From Piezodorus guildinii (taxonomy: Eukaryota; Arthropoda; Insecta; Hemiptera; Pentatomidae): DNA of 64,000 nt. A program made the translations under genes and the position numbers. Shown here in pieces: positions 1 through 13,016 of this stretch (the first letter of the stretch is position 1; the number at the start of each line of letters is the position of its first letter). The notes beneath the pieces are model-generated. The model saw only the letters and a program-made list of their open reading frames with translations, was not told where the DNA came from and did no database searches. Location of the stretch: contig CM041292.1 in assembly GCA_023052935.1 (NCBI GenBank), forward strand, positions 82,470,169 to 82,534,168. The letters run 5' to 3'.

Positions 1-928
1 ATAATAAACATTATTTTGTTCAACATAAATAAAAATAAATATTTTGTAATGACTCTTTATCTTGTCGAATAAAAACATTCAACTCTTTGAAGCTGGCAAT
101 TTTCCCATTGCGATCTAATAATAAGTTTCTTGTTCTGTTTTCATTCGCTACTTATAAATAGCTTATATACAATGATTTTTCAATTTAATATTAGTTCTGT
201 TTTTTCTTTGACTTTGCTGATACCAGTTATTTCGAAATAGCTCATAGAAGTACATTCTGGAGATTCAAAAATCTATTTATAATAATACTTATACTCCTAA
301 TAGTTGAATAACATAACCTCAATTAATTTTTTATCACAATTCAAATATCTCGGATGTCTGATAACTCAAGGGTGGCAGAAATCGTTCGAAAATTAGGTTT
401 TAGTTTTATGCCTACCATATACTAAAAGGTGAGCCACATCAGCTGGTTATGAATCAGAAACTAGATTAACTACAGAAATTGAGATGTAGACAGACCTCCT
501 TAAAATGGATATTTGCAGAACAAGGAAAATCCAAAAACAATAATAACAGATGGGGCTGTAAAATAATAATAATAATAATAAAAACAACTAATTTTGAGTA
601 ACTTTTTTTTTTCCATTACCATAAACGAAAATCAGTTTTTCGATGTTTCTTTATTTTTATAGCCATAATTTTATATAACCCTAAAATTTTATGGCATGGA
701 AAAACAAATTTAAATTTTTCTCTAGCAATATCGATACTATATTTCGTCTTACAAGTTCCTGCACTCACCTAACCTGTTTCAGTTACGACATTCATTAACC
801 TAATAAACTTAACAGTATATGAATAATCTATCAAGCATCTTTCCTTTTGACTAATACAGATTTTTATTTAATGTTTAATATCTCCCTCATTTAATAATTT
901 ATTTCAGATTTTATTTGACCTAGCTGAC

Positions 929-930
<2 letters not shown>
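1..930. other. AT-rich spacer, no gene seen
   Basis: I see no open frame of useful length and no recognisable repeat here beyond a short AAT-rich run near 565-585. Confidence 0.6.
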
Positions 931-931
<1 letters not shown>

Positions 932-1007
<76 letters not shown>

Positions 1008-1017
1008 CATGTATATA
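932..1017. repeat. (TA)n then (TATG)n microsatellite
   Basis: A run of alternating T and A is followed by about eight TATG-like units. It is a simple-sequence repeat just before a Helitron-like repeat. Confidence 0.95.
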
Positions 1018-1039
1018 GGTTCATATTTTCTTACAATAT

Positions 1040-1906
1040 CTCTTCTCTCTATTTATAAAATGTTACCGCGATTCTTGGTTTCCTTTTAACTCCTAATCAG
1101 CTCTACGGATTTTACTATCATTTAAGGTATTCTTTTCTGAAGGTTTATAAGTAAAACACATTGAAATTTAACTTTTCTTAAGGCGGGAAAAATAAATTTT
1201 CTGTAAATTAGTCATCAAAAAATTATTCCTGAAAGATAATTAGTATTATAAACGTATAACATACTGTTGGAAAGCTCAAGATTTTAGAAAAAAAGTTAAT
1301 ATAAAATAAAAGAAATCATACAAGTTAATATCAAGTTGTAAGCCCATGAACGTATGAACATATGTTATTGGTAAAGAGGGAGGTTATGATAGTTCAGTGT
1401 TGCCACCGTTGTACAGAATCTTACAAGTTATATTCTTTCATTCAGTAGGCAAGATACCGCGAACTCCTTCTAAACCACTGGCCGGATTTTGATACGGTTT
1501 TTACAATAATTTAGGCCATCCTTTCCGGAGAGTTTATTAATGAAATACCTAGAAATTTAGCTTTCCTTTGAGCGGGAATTTTATTATATTATTTAATACA
1601 TTAATATTGAAAAACCCAAAAATTACTTCTAAAACTTTAGTAACTCTGTTTTTCTGGTGGGAAACTTCACTCACGAATGGGACTAAAATCTAAAAAGTTT
1701 TGAGTAATTATAGATATCCCAACTTATATTGGTAAGTTTACTGTAAATTTGACTTAATACAATTAAAATTTTTGATTACATACAACACTTTATTCGTTTT
1801 GCATAAAAGCAGTTTAAAGAGTAAATTGGAGTTAATATCACCAAAAATGCATATAAATTAACGAAAAATGAAATAGTCGTGAGCAAAGTCGTGGGTTACA
1901 GCTAGT
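1040..1906 (+). mobile_element. Helitron-like non-autonomous element
   Basis: The left end reads TCTCTATTTATAAAA and the right end reads GGGTTACAGCTAGT, so it begins with TC and ends with CTAG followed by T, as known for Helitrons. No terminal inverted repeat or target duplication is visible. The interior has no ORF. A partial relative starts near 3685 with TCTCTACATATAAAAT and shares the motifs 'ccgcg..tggtttc', 'gatacggtttt' and 'gaaggtttat'. The interior repeats some of these motifs twice (1065-1150 and 1455-1540), so the copy may be composite. The exact left boundary is uncertain. Confidence 0.5.
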
Positions 1907-2672
1907 TTATGATATAATAAAAATATACCAGCATACAAGTAAAGAAAATATTTGTGGTAAACTCAACTTTACTTTTCGTCATAGCCATTATTGGCGAACT
2001 AATGACAAAATCAAAATTGTGAATGTTGTAATGAAACAATATGATGCAGGTATTATTTATTATACTTAGCTTCACTTCCTTCATGGAATATACTTCTTTC
2101 TGTTTCTTTTGACATTTTTTCAACAGCACAACACTAAGGAATTATGAATTACGAAACACCCTTGTCTTTTAATTTTTGACTTAATGTTTTCGTCATACAT
2201 TTTCACACGCAGTTGCCTCACCCTCGTAAGTTGCGTGTAGATCTGATAAAGCTTCACGTTAACACCTTCGTACACCCGCCAAGGACAAAGATTTTACGGC
2301 GAGATGCGTGTGGTCCTGGCTTCATGAATGTCTGATTTGCCCTTTGGTCATCTAAGTCATTGGTGAATTGGATTCGGATCATTACTTCCTATTGAAGTAG
2401 ATTGCTTCAATGGACCTTAATCTTATTGTTTCAGTTGTTTGCTGTCATTGCTAGACAGTTGTTTGCAAATAGTCCGCTGTAATTTCCGGATGAACAAAGC
2501 TCACAATGATTTTTTTTTGTTAGGTAAACGTATCAATGGATTCGAAACTCGAGAAAGAAAGCAAATAATTTGTGTCTCTAGACATTAACCACTGCTTATT
2601 ATTATCCTTATATTATCATATTTAATAAGGAATGAAACTGTACTTTTAAGTTAGGTAATGACTTTTTACTAT
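1907..2672. other. Spacer, no gene seen
   Basis: The stretch 2200-2350 is somewhat richer in G and C than its surroundings, but I find no coding frame or known repeat in it. Confidence 0.5.
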
Positions 2673-3550
2673 CACTTACTATATATAGTAAGGGAAAGTA
2701 TTGCGATCGTGAAAATTTTCGAATTCCAGTTTTCAACGGAAATACACATTTTAGGGTCCCCTGAGTCCAAATAACCAAGTCCCGCAAAAAGGTCTGTGTG
2801 TGTGAGGTAACTCCCGGGCGGAAACGGTATGTCCTATGAAACTGAAATTTTATATTTAAGACAAATATACCCCCGAGACGTTACAAAACTTTTTTTTATC
2901 AAAATGAGCTTACCAGAAGAGCCACTTTATACCATGCAATTTGCAACTTTTTTCGATTTTCTCGAAAACGGTTCCCACGATTTTAATTAAACTCGCTACA
3001 TCGATGTAAAATTTAATGGGCTTTAATATCATGTTGGTTTCATTTGGTTTAAAATGGTCTGACAGGGCTTAAATGCCGATATTTTAAATTTTCTTTCTCT
3101 AAAGTACCTTTAATGTTGTTCATTCTATAAAAATAACTATATTATCTTGTTACCACTGATGAAAAACAGGTAAATATATAAATTGAATGAATTCGATACC
3201 CAACTAAACGAGAAAACAGAAAAAATATTTTTTTTATGCAAGTTTTTGTTTTTGAACATAAGCGCAGTAATATACATGTATGGTATACCGCTGGAAATCT
3301 AAGCTTTTAGAAAAAATATTATCTCATACACAAGCTTTTAAAAGTTAATAGAGAGTGGTGAAATGAAGATAAAACTAACTGATTGTTTTAGATAATAATA
3401 TAATAGATTTTTTATTAAAACACATGTTTCCATATAAATTCAATTTAATTAATTCTTTAATAGTTTTTTATCTCTAACTGTATTTGAAAATTCTTTCATT
3501 GATTTTAAAAATGGAGATAAGTGAAAGTCGTGTTGCCTGCACCAGATTTG
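2673..3550 (+). repeat. Rep-1 interspersed repeat, copy 1
   Basis: This is a nearly complete copy of an abundant ~0.9 kb non-coding repeat. Its left end carries the 18-bp palindrome CTTACTATATATAGTAAG followed by GTATTGCGATCGTG. Its right end reads GTGAAAGTCGTGTTGCCTGC and ACCAGATT. Landmarks in order are the C/T-rich 'cccctgagtccaaataacc', 'cccgggcgg', 'ctggaaatctaagc' and 'agagtggtgaaatga'. Other copies lie at 42053-42957 (+), 50090-50957 (-) and 51533-52437 (-). It has no coding capacity, so it is a non-autonomous element of uncertain class. Confidence 0.85.
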
Positions 3551-3684
3551 TTTTACTAAAAAGATGAAATATGTTACCGTTAAGATATATTAATCCGCTA
3601 ACACAATTTCGTAGTTCTTAAAAAGATACAAAATATTTATTTATTTTTAAAGGAGGAGACCACATTATACATAAATCTATTACA

Positions 3685-4115
3685 TCTCTCTACATATAAA
3701 ATAAAACCGCGAATACTGGTTTCTGCGAACTACTTCTAAACCACTGGTTGAATTTTGATACGGTTTTCCTTATCACGGACATTCTTCCCAGAAGGTTTAT
3801 TAGTAAAGTACATTGCCATTTAGATTTTCTTGAAGAGAAAAAATAAATTTTCTGTAACTAAATCATAAAAAAATTATTTCTGTAATATGAGTAGTAATAT
3901 AGACAAATAATAAACCATTGGAAAGCGCAATATTTTAGAAAAGTCAATATGCAATCAAATAAAGCGTAAAAGTTAATATAAAGTTGTTAAAAGTCCTTAA
4001 ACTTATGAACGTACACGTATATTATTTTTTAATGTTGCAATGAGAGAGGCTATAGTAGATTCAGTGATGTCACCGTTTAGTATCGTACACGTTATATTAT
4101 TAATTTTAGTACGCA
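3685..4115 (+). mobile_element. Helitron-like repeat, partial copy
   Basis: This stretch starts with TCTCTACATATAAAAT and follows the element at 1040-1906 through 'tctgcgaactacttctaaac', 'gatacggttttc' and 'gaaggtttat'. The CTAG terminus is not visible, so the copy is 3' incomplete or has decayed. Confidence 0.5.
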
Positions 4116-4860
4116 AGATTTTAGAATAAATAGTTACCAAATACTAATAAATCGTACGTAAGTTGTTTAAATAAATGGAAAGTTATTATAAATCCTTAAA
4201 CTAAGATTGTTATTAATTATTTCTACGTTTAGATCATTTCATGAAAACAGATGTTCCACTGTAAACTAAATGGGACTCCCATTGAAACTAAATAAAATTT
4301 GTATAGGGTATTTTAAAAAAAAGTTTAAATATAATAAATTTAATAATAGTTAATATAATTAACTAAACCAGTTTTGATTTTTTGCTCAATTTATGTTTCG
4401 GATTTCTGATGATGATTAAATATAATAATGAATAGACGTTATATAACATGATATTTTCATACTGAGGGCACTTTTCATTAAGACAGACCCCTACTCTCAA
4501 TGTGATGTACTCATAATTGGTCCAATCGAATTTAAACGTACCCATACTACAGCAACTTTACTTTCGATTTAATAGATTTTTTCGAAAAGGGCTCAAACAG
4601 TAGAGACTAATATACATCAGTTATACATCATACATTACTATACAGCTACGAACTTAATATTATGAATAATGTTTGCATAGCAGTGTGGTCTCTTCCTCGA
4701 TAAATCATATTGACATTGCTTAAATGCTTAATCTTCAAAATAGATTCCTCAAACGTTGGTTTATTCTGAATAAGTAACCCCTTCTTAATGTGTTGTTACC
4801 ATATAAATATTTTATTAATATAAACTCTAAAAGATTTTGATTGAGCAAACTCGGGTTTAG
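4116..4860. other. Spacer, no gene seen
   Basis: AT-rich sequence. A 60-codon minus-strand frame at 4363-4545 has no recognisable feature and is treated as chance. Confidence 0.5.
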
Positions 4861-4881
4861 CTTGAATATGGCTCAGTAATG

Positions 4882-5002
4882 CCCTGAGATGGCTCAAAAG
4901 CTTGAGGCGAAACGTCGACAAAATTAAAATATTTAGAAAAAGACTGAATCCTGATTATTCCACCTATAATAGTTTCTACAGTCGACTATACATCCTCAAT
5001 AT
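4882..5002 (+). repeat. Fragment with hammerhead-like core and a conserved 53-bp tail
   Basis: At 4882-4920 the order CTGA, a short GCTC/GAGG hairpin, then GAAACGTCGAC resembles a hammerhead ribozyme core, but the CUGANGA box is imperfect. The following 4949-5002 segment matches 28273-28325 with one mismatch over about 53 bases. Similar GAAACGTCGAC motifs occur at 26126-26162 and, as GAAACGTTGGC, on the minus strand near 34683. Penelope-like retroelements are known to carry hammerhead motifs in their terminal repeats. Assigning these fragments to that group is an inference. Confidence 0.4.
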
Positions 5003-5009
5003 AATATGG

Positions 5010-6584
5010 GAAGTAGTTTTAAAGCATTATCACCAGTACTTATTGAGGTAGATTGTACAGATACTACTGAATAATAATTTTTTCATTCGAGAAAAAAAAA
5101 AAATAACAGAATTTTTGTTTTTAAAGTTAGAGGTAAGTGGAAGTAGTATGATGAGCAGATTGTCTTATAAATAAATACTTCTTAAACTTGTTATTTTTTT
5201 TAAGTAAATTTTTGGTTACATGCGTTTGTGCTTAAGCTATTTTCGTAAAAATGTACCTAAAAATAAGTTATATGCCGACAGGTTTTATATTAAGCACAAA
5301 CACATATTGATTTCTTGACTACTGAAATATTGATTTAAATGTTAGAAGAAACTAGCCGGTGTGTTTTATATACCGTTAATGGAATAGTAAGGTAACCAAA
5401 TCTACTAAGAAAAAATAAACAAAGAAAATATTGAATTGTATTTGTTCAGAACAGGAAGAAGCCACCCACCGGGTGGGTTGATTGAAGAGGCAACAGTCTG
5501 CATCTATTCGTTAGTTACACTTATATATTGAAGTAATGAACTATTTCTAATTATGTTATAAACAACTGCAATAAGTCATATTCTAATTAGATTCATATTT
5601 TCTTTCTACAGTCACTTAGGCCTGTTCTTATAGTAAATTTGTTTATTATAGTTAAAATATATTCGATTCATTCGTAATTATTTTTAATGTTGATTACATT
5701 AGCATTATTTATTTCAGTTCCAATTATCATTTTTCTTCGTTTTTGTGTATATAATAAATTATTTTCAAAGTTATTAGTTATAATATAAATCTTTTTATGC
5801 TTCGGTTAATCAGTACATTCATCAAAAGAAGGTTTTGACTTATAATTATGATTTTGTTTGTTATATTTCCCTTGTGATAATTTGACGATGTTTCAAGGTT
5901 AAATGAACCACGAGACCGTGGAGTAGCAACTATTGCATTTTGCGGTCACTTCAATATAAATCTGCAACTCATATATTCACGATTTGTATTTAGAAAAATC
6001 TAAGATGATATTTAATGAATACATATATATAATTTTAGATAATTTAAATTTTACTTACAATTTGCAAATCAATCACTTAAGGAAAAAAGGACATATGAAA
6101 ATGTAAGGTTTCAGTTGCGTAATAACAGATTTTTAATAGGGTCGTATAAAAATTACTTTTTTATAGCATCTATTTAACTTTCATGAGTTGGCGGACTCCG
6201 TAATTTTTTATTGGCATTGAATAAATTTTTAAAAACTGTGCATTTACATATTTAAGTATTTCGTATGCTGAGTGCTTCATATTAACCTTACCGTACTCTC
6301 CCATGAGCGAAATAACTGTTCCTTGTTAAAGAGTACGTTCTTCGCCAATTTTTATTATTTATTTTTAGTACTTGTGTTTATGTCTATTAAACATTTTGTG
6401 AGGTTTTAAGGAAAGGAAGATAAAATTTAATGTAGCCAAACTTTTTTTTTTATTTCCTCTTCGCTGTTCACTACTTTATTGTTAGTACTGTTTATTTATC
6501 CATTAAGCGACATCTTTACATTGTTAATGATTCTAGAACGCTCAGTTTGTATTTATATATTTTTCTACCTGCGTAGATAAACGA
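5010..6584. other. AT-rich spacer, no gene seen
   Basis: No coding frame or recognised repeat is visible. A short near-palindromic GC patch, ACCCACCGGGTGGGT, sits near 5465. Confidence 0.5.
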
Positions 6585-7345
6585 TATAATTTTTGGTTTA
6601 TTATTTTCCATAATGAACCTTTGTAACCAAAAAAAAAAAAAAAATGACCCACTCAAAATTTAAGGGCTTACGTTTCAAGATGCGTAGAACCCGAATTACG
6701 AATAACCAAAAATCCGTTTGTCCGCCGTCCGCGGCATTTCTCCAAAACTACTGGATACAAAAATACTAGGGCATGTAACGATGATCCTAACTCTTAGACG
6801 TTGATATCAGCTGGTTATTTTTTAAATGGCGGCCGATTAAAAGTGATTAAATTCAATAACTCAGTATTTTTTTAAAGATAGATAAAACATTTATTAGTGT
6901 TTTTAATAAATAAAAAGAAACGCGAATAATTATAAAAAAGAGGAAAAAGAAAAGAAAAAAAAACGTCTTTCCATGATTAAATTAACTTACCTTCTCTCAA
7001 AATTTGCGTTTCAAGATGTGTAGAACCCGAATAAGGAATACAAAATAATTCGTTTTTCCTAATTTATAAATACATTTACTAAACTGAATTAAAAAAAAAA
7101 ATGAATTAATGTGCTATTTATAGAGAATTAAATTTTCTACAATATAAAGAATCATTGAAATTTGTTAAGAACTAGCAGAGATATAGCGTTTTGAAATTAG
7201 CAGTGGTGATATGTCATTTTCCTTTGAATTATTTATTACTTTTCATAATACTTAATTGCCTATCAACAGCTTTATAAACAGTTAAACTCTAATATATTTA
7301 TTTGGAAATAATAAAACATTATGTAATAATTTGCAGCGTTTTTTA
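6585..7345 (+). repeat. R5 interspersed repeat, forward copy
   Basis: The segment 7225-7345 (from 'taattgcctatcaacag' to 'gcagcgttttt') matches the reverse complement of 25295-25390. The earlier part, with 'ggtttattattttcc' and the A run, matches the reverse complement of 25600-25660. Inside this copy the motif 'cgtttcaagatg(c/t)gtagaa' occurs twice, near 6670 and 7008, so the left part may be duplicated. No ORF is present. Confidence 0.6.
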
Positions 7346-8325
7346 TTATTCCTACAAAAATTCTCAGTAAAAATTATATATATTTTTATTTTTAAATAAG
7401 CCTTTTTTATTTCTCTGAACACTCAATCAACCGTTTCTGAAGATATGGCACTGTGAGGAATCTCGTTAATAGATGCTGAATTAATTATTTTTCGACACAA
7501 TTCTCGTTTCTAATATTAAAAAAAACATTGTTCTATTTTTAATTTTGTGAACCGAGGCTACGAAACACGTGGAAAAGTAAAAATTACTGACCAAAAATAC
7601 ATGGCTTCTCCTTCTTCTTTAAAGCCTCTTAGAGCAGAAAGCAGATGATATCGACTTTCTCTAAAATATATTTATTTTTAAATATAAAATGAATCGAGAT
7701 CGGCCAAAAGACAATCCGCTTAGCACTATCAAAGCGAAATTTATTATCTGATAAGCATTAGGTATTGTAAAACGTTGATAGATAAAAGATTTATCAGGCA
7801 ATTTCTCTTCGGTGAATCATTAGAAAGTATCTTATCAAAAGATGTATAGATAATACGTTTAGAATATCAAATATTATGTACATTATTTCTGTTGGAGAAA
7901 TAATTTTTTTTCAGAAATATAATCGCTAATTAAAGAAAAACTTGTGCCTTTATGATCATGAAGATGTGTTCGGTACAGATAACTGTGGACCGTACTGTTT
8001 CTGATGGTGAAAACTTCACAAACACCAGGTTTTCCCCTTATTAAACGAATTCACTTTTAAGGTATAAATAAATATAAAATGAAGATAAAGGTGATGTATT
8101 AATTATTCTGAATAATTTGGGACGAAAATAATTTATATGTATTTATTGACAGCCGAAAATGAAATTTTACGAATTTATTAAAAGTGATTATTAAGCTAAA
8201 ATGATTTCATTTCTAAAATTAAGTAATATTTTTACGTTTAATGCTAGTATTGTTGTGCTTGTCACCTATAGCAAGACGTGACTTGATAAAAAATATATAT
8301 ATCAAATAATCACGTTTAGTTTTAG
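7346..8325. other. Spacer, no gene seen
   Basis: AT-rich sequence with no coding frame or assigned repeat. Confidence 0.5.
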
Positions 8326-8329
8326 GTGA

Positions 8330-8950
8330 TATTCTTTAGCAATATTCCACTCATCTCAGTTGAACAGATCCGGTGCCTAGGACTCCATCTAGACAAACGT
8401 CTTACTTTGAAACCTCACACTAGACTAAAACGACAAAAAACATCTCGTAGATACCGTTTACTACAACATTTACTTGGCAAACGCTCAAAACTTTCTGCAT
8501 ACCACAAAAAATTAATTTATATTACCATCATTAGGCCTATTTGGACATACGGGTTTGAGTTATGGGGATCCAGCAAACCATCAATCCCTGCAGTCCAAAA
8601 TCCTCCGACAGATCCTAAAGGCCCCTTACTTTGTCCCCAATAAAATAATCCATAAAGACCTAAATATCCCTTTAGTCGCAGATCTAGCCCGAACTTGATA
8701 TACCTCCTTTAATTCCAAATTACCCGTCCACTATAAACCACTCGTCCGCAACCTCTCATACCTTATATTCCTTATAATCATCCGAGGCGGCTGAAAAGAT
8801 GATGGCCTCGCAACCTACTACATTAAACATACTTAAATAAACACACAAATGCTACCACAGGATAGTTTCTTCACATGTCTTTTTCTAACCCATACGATCA
8901 ATTAATACATTTATTTAATGTATTTTATTGGATAATACAGTAGTAAATTA
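8330..8950 (+). pseudogene. Jockey ORF2 3' fragment, family A
   Basis: Translation from about 8336 gives the thumb-side part of a Jockey reverse transcriptase with VEQIRCLGLHLDKRLT, RPIWTYGFELWG and, in a second frame, KDLNIPL. The same motifs occur in order in the family-A element at 16620-17130. Relative to that element there is a short deletion after the KPS motif near 8580, a frame change and in-frame stops. The 3' untranslated part is recognisable by 'tgctaccacaggatagtttc' and ends near 8950. It is a dead 5'-truncated copy. Confidence 0.85.
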
Positions 8951-8955
8951 CTTTT

Positions 8956-10124
8956 AAAAAATATTAGATAATTAATGAATTATTGTTTATCACTTATCCA
9001 CAAACTAGGTGTTGCACGCGACTTCTTCATAGCATGTTTATTAATTGGATTTTAGTAAATTGAAAAAAATATACTAATCTGCTACATAATGACAGCTCTT
9101 CTCCTCTAAAATCTCTTATTTAATGACCTTGAAATCACACCGAAAATATGCAAATGTCTGTTTACAAGAGGAGTTTGTAAATTAGTTTTGCTAGCCTTTT
9201 TATTCATTATTCTGAATTTATTATAATAAATCATTTAATCTGAATAAAGCGTGCGTCTACAGATTTAAAAAAAAAAATTTTTTTTAAATGAATGATACTA
9301 AAAGCGTAATGACGTGCTGAAACTGAAATGCGTTTTTAATATACCGATTATTAATTATCTTATTCAGGTATCCCTAATTTGTTTTTTATTAAATAACTTT
9401 TTAAAATGTCTTCACTCTATTACAAAAATATCAATTGCGTATAACAATAAAATTTATTAATTGTATAAGGTTTAATTTTTACCTATATAATATAAAATCA
9501 TAATACATTATTCTCTAAAAAAAAATTACTTATCTTAGATTAACATAGATACCTACCTTATTGGTACTCGGATAGTTATTTTTTCTAATTGTTATTTCTT
9601 AATAATATTTTAAAACGATGTTTAATTTACACTTTTCATAGTTCTAAACAAATGTACATATTATTATACGGTCGTCGAGTACTATTTTTACAAATCGCAT
9701 TTTTATAGGTTCGTTACTAATCAGTGGAGCTCGTCTGACGCAATTTCATCTAAAAGTAGTATTTCATCATCGAATTTTAACATTTTTTATGTGTGTATTA
9801 AAATTAAATTCTTGACAATGCCAAACCTCTGGGTTAAGCGTTTAAACTAACTTCAGCGATCAATGAAAAAACACTTAATCTCAGAATCAATTACGTATTA
9901 AATTTGCATGGTACTTAGAGAGCTTTGAATGCCATTTAAATTTGAAATGAGACAACCTTCAAATCAATCAAGGGTAGATGTCAACCTATTGTAGTCCTCA
10001 GACTGTCATTATCGTTTAATATATGGATAAATTGTTATTTTTTCTAATCGTGTAAAATAATTCTTTGACTCTGTTAAATATGTATATATAAATATAATAG
10101 AATTCTTCAACCTTTAATACATTT
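8956..10124. other. Spacer, no gene seen
   Basis: AT-rich sequence. A block of A followed by a block of T near 9265-9290 forms a simple palindrome. Confidence 0.5.
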
Positions 10125-10400
10125 TTGTTTATTGATTTAACGTCAATTTATGCTACTATGGCTTATCGGACGATGCTACTCTGGGAGTCATAAATTTTGC
10201 CTTTCCATGGTTTATTAGGGTAGGGATCATTAACGAGTACCTGACATCTCTCAGGCTCGTGACCACCTTTTTACGTCCCTTCCGAAGGACGGCAAAACTA
10301 ATGATTGTTTACGCCCATTAAAAAGTCCTATGGCCACCCACAGATTTGAACCCGCGACCTTTGTCATAGAAAGCTGTTATGCTAGCTACTAAGCTTAAGG
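10125..10400 (-). mobile_element. SINE-1 (tRNA-derived), minus strand
   Basis: Read on the minus strand it has a tRNA-like head with the B box GGTTCAAATC and then a body with 'ccgtccttcgg', 'gtcaggtactcgttaa' and 'taaattgacgttaaatc'. It matches the better copy at 38237-38533. Target duplications are not visible, which suggests an older insertion. Confidence 0.75.
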
Positions 10401-12405
10401 TGACCCCAAACACTTCTTTCATACTAAATCATTGCTCAGACACAAGATTAAATAGCAATAAATATATCTGTTGATAAGATTATATTTCACACATTGATAC
10501 AAAATATTCATAGATTGTTCATTATATGAGGTTTCCCACACTATATCTTTAATGGTAGAATAACAAAAGATATAATTTCGATTAGAAATAGTATATTGAT
10601 TTTTGCTTTGCTTTTTATATTTCATATTTACATCTTATATTTGTGATTATTTTTTTTTTTTACCTCAAGCCATGAATAATTTATAATATGTTTGAAAAAA
10701 AAACCTTGAATTGTTTTACCTTTGTATTCTACTAACATTTTTAACCAGTTTTATCAATCCTTAAACATGAAAATTAAGTTTTTTTTAATTTGTTATTTTA
10801 TATTTGCTCTATTGTTCCGCGATCTGGCCATCTAAAAAAGATGCGGACAAAAATATATAATTCATAAAAAAAACTGTAAGTTTGGTTTATGTGTATACTA
10901 CTTTATACATGTCTCTTTTTTTTTAAAAAAAACATAGATATATAAAATTTTAAAAAATGAATTTTATTTTTATTAGATAATTTAGACAATATAATTAGGT
11001 AATAATAGAAACTGTGATACTTATTGTATCTCTTTTTAGAATAACTATTTTTTTCCTTTTGTAAAAATTAATATTTGTTCCGATTAACCCAGCTATCATA
11101 CAAACATGCTTCTGGATTTGTAGTTTTTGAATAAAGCTTTAAAAAATCAGAGGTAGCCTTTAATGTGTTTTAGTTATTATTTGATGAAGAGAATGTGAAG
11201 CAGTGTAATTTTTAATAAGTGACTTTTAATGAAATCGTTAGGATGTATTTCAAGAAACTGAAGTACCCAATTAGAGAAACAATGATTAACCAGACTCATA
11301 GAAACCCCACGAAGTTAGATAATGAACGCTTTTTAGAGATTTGAAAAGCTCTCTCGTCCATGGTTGCTTCGGTTACATTTCATACTAATTCTTCCTTGTT
11401 ATATCACTTGTTATATTATTTTTATACTCTTTACTCTCTCACTCTTAGAAACGATATTGACTCGATGACCACCGAGGAATCAGGTCCGGTCTTTACTGCC
11501 CATTGGTTACCATGCAAGTCACTCCTTAAGCGGTCCTGAATTTTTCTATTTTCCTGACCTCTTTTCCGTCCATTACATCAATGTGACAACAATAATGTCG
11601 CCAATGATCCGAGTCAGTCACCACTTTTTACAAAAAAATACCTTCTTTTTTTTAAAAGTAATTTTCTCGTAACTATACTGGATTTCACACCTGGAGTAAG
11701 TGAAGGCGACTTTCAAAGCAGGCATATTTGATGGTATTATCATTTCTTTAGTACCTCCAATCAGTTATTTTATGAAATGATTTCTCTTCTGATTTGTAGT
11801 TTGCTTTACTCAAGAAGTTATTGAGTCAAAGAAAGTTATTTGTTGAGATGAGAAGTTTTTGAATCTTTTAAGAATTCAGAAAGAATTTGATTAGATTAGT
11901 TTAAATACAAACCTAAAATCTGACATCCGCAACACTCGACCTTCACTTACCCCTCTTCTTAAAATCATTATAATAAATGTTAAAAGAAATTAAATTTGAA
12001 AAAACGTAAACAATTATTGGATTTATCAAAAGAAACATATATTAAGGATAAAATAATATAGCAATATAAATTATTATCTACGAGGATTACATATGTTTAT
12101 GCGAATTTTGTCACACAGCATTTTTTATTTATTTATTTGAATACCCTTCCTTGCATAATATGCAACACGGGTTGTGACAACTTCTAGTCGCCAGTTATAG
12201 CAAGAAGTTGACGTTGCCAACAATATTCTTGAAGATTGTCTGTCTTCTAATTTTTACCCTTAAGGAACACCTCTGCCTTCTATACTTCCCGCTGGTCTTC
12301 TCCCGATCCTGAAATGGTCTGGGCCCACGGCTGTTTTCCACCTGTATACAAACTCTTTGTAGTTTGTACTCAGAATTGCCGTCTACAACATTTGTATACT
12401 AGATA
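10401..12405. other. Spacer, no gene seen
   Basis: Mostly AT-rich. The patches 11440-11620 and 12140-12380 are richer in G and C but contain no frame or repeat that I recognise. A 68-codon minus-strand frame at 10419-10625 is low-complexity and judged to be chance. Confidence 0.5.
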
Positions 12406-12409
12406 ACCT

Positions 12410-13001
12410 TTTTTAATGAAATCTTTAGCATTCCAACAGTATATTATACATCCGTATTAGTATTATAATAAGTACGGTAGTTTATACAAAAACGATCCAT
12501 GCTTGATTTATCTCTTTATTGATATATGTGTATTTGAAGCTCTCGGCACCATATTCATCTTTTTAATTATTTTAATAATTTTATTAAAAATTGTCAAAGC
12601 TATAGCTTGCTTTTCAAAATTTATTTCTAAATAGGCTGGATCCCAACAGGTCCATGTGCTAAGGTATCTTCAAATATACCTCAATAAAGAAATAAATTAA
12701 ACATTCCAATTCCAATGTTTCCAACGGACTATCTTTGTGTAAACTACCTTACTTTAAGTATTAATATCAGTCTATTTATTGACAAATACTATTATAATTT
12801 GCGGTGGGAAATAATTCTGCGTTTTTGTCGATACTAAAGTTCTTTCATATTTTATATTAACACATTTTGTTATCAATGACGATTTGAAAAGGTTAATTAT
12901 TTCTGACCGGAAAAATTAAAAGTACTTCAGAGGTCAAAATTTTAAAAATGTGCGAATTAAGCCCGGTCAGACTATTATAAAGAGAGTGAAAAAACTACAT
13001 T
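12410..13001 (-). repeat. Rep-1, left half of a copy split by Jockey A
   Basis: Minus-strand Rep-1 motifs appear in order: 'aatctttagca(t)tccaac' near 12425, 'aaattaaaagtacttcagagg' near 12915 and 'aagcccggtcagac' near 12960. The copy resumes after the Jockey element at 17277. The part 12560-12820 does not match other copies well and may contain another small insertion. Confidence 0.65.
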
Positions 13002-13014
13002 AAATTTAAATTCA
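13002..13014. repeat. 13-bp target site duplication, left copy
   Basis: AAATTTAAATTCA here is repeated exactly at 17264-17276. The pair delimits the Jockey family-A element. Confidence 0.9.
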
Positions 13015-13016
13015 CT

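Noticed and set aside
932..1017. CRISPR-like or satellite array
   Set aside because: The repeat units are 2-4 bases with no spacers; it is a microsatellite.
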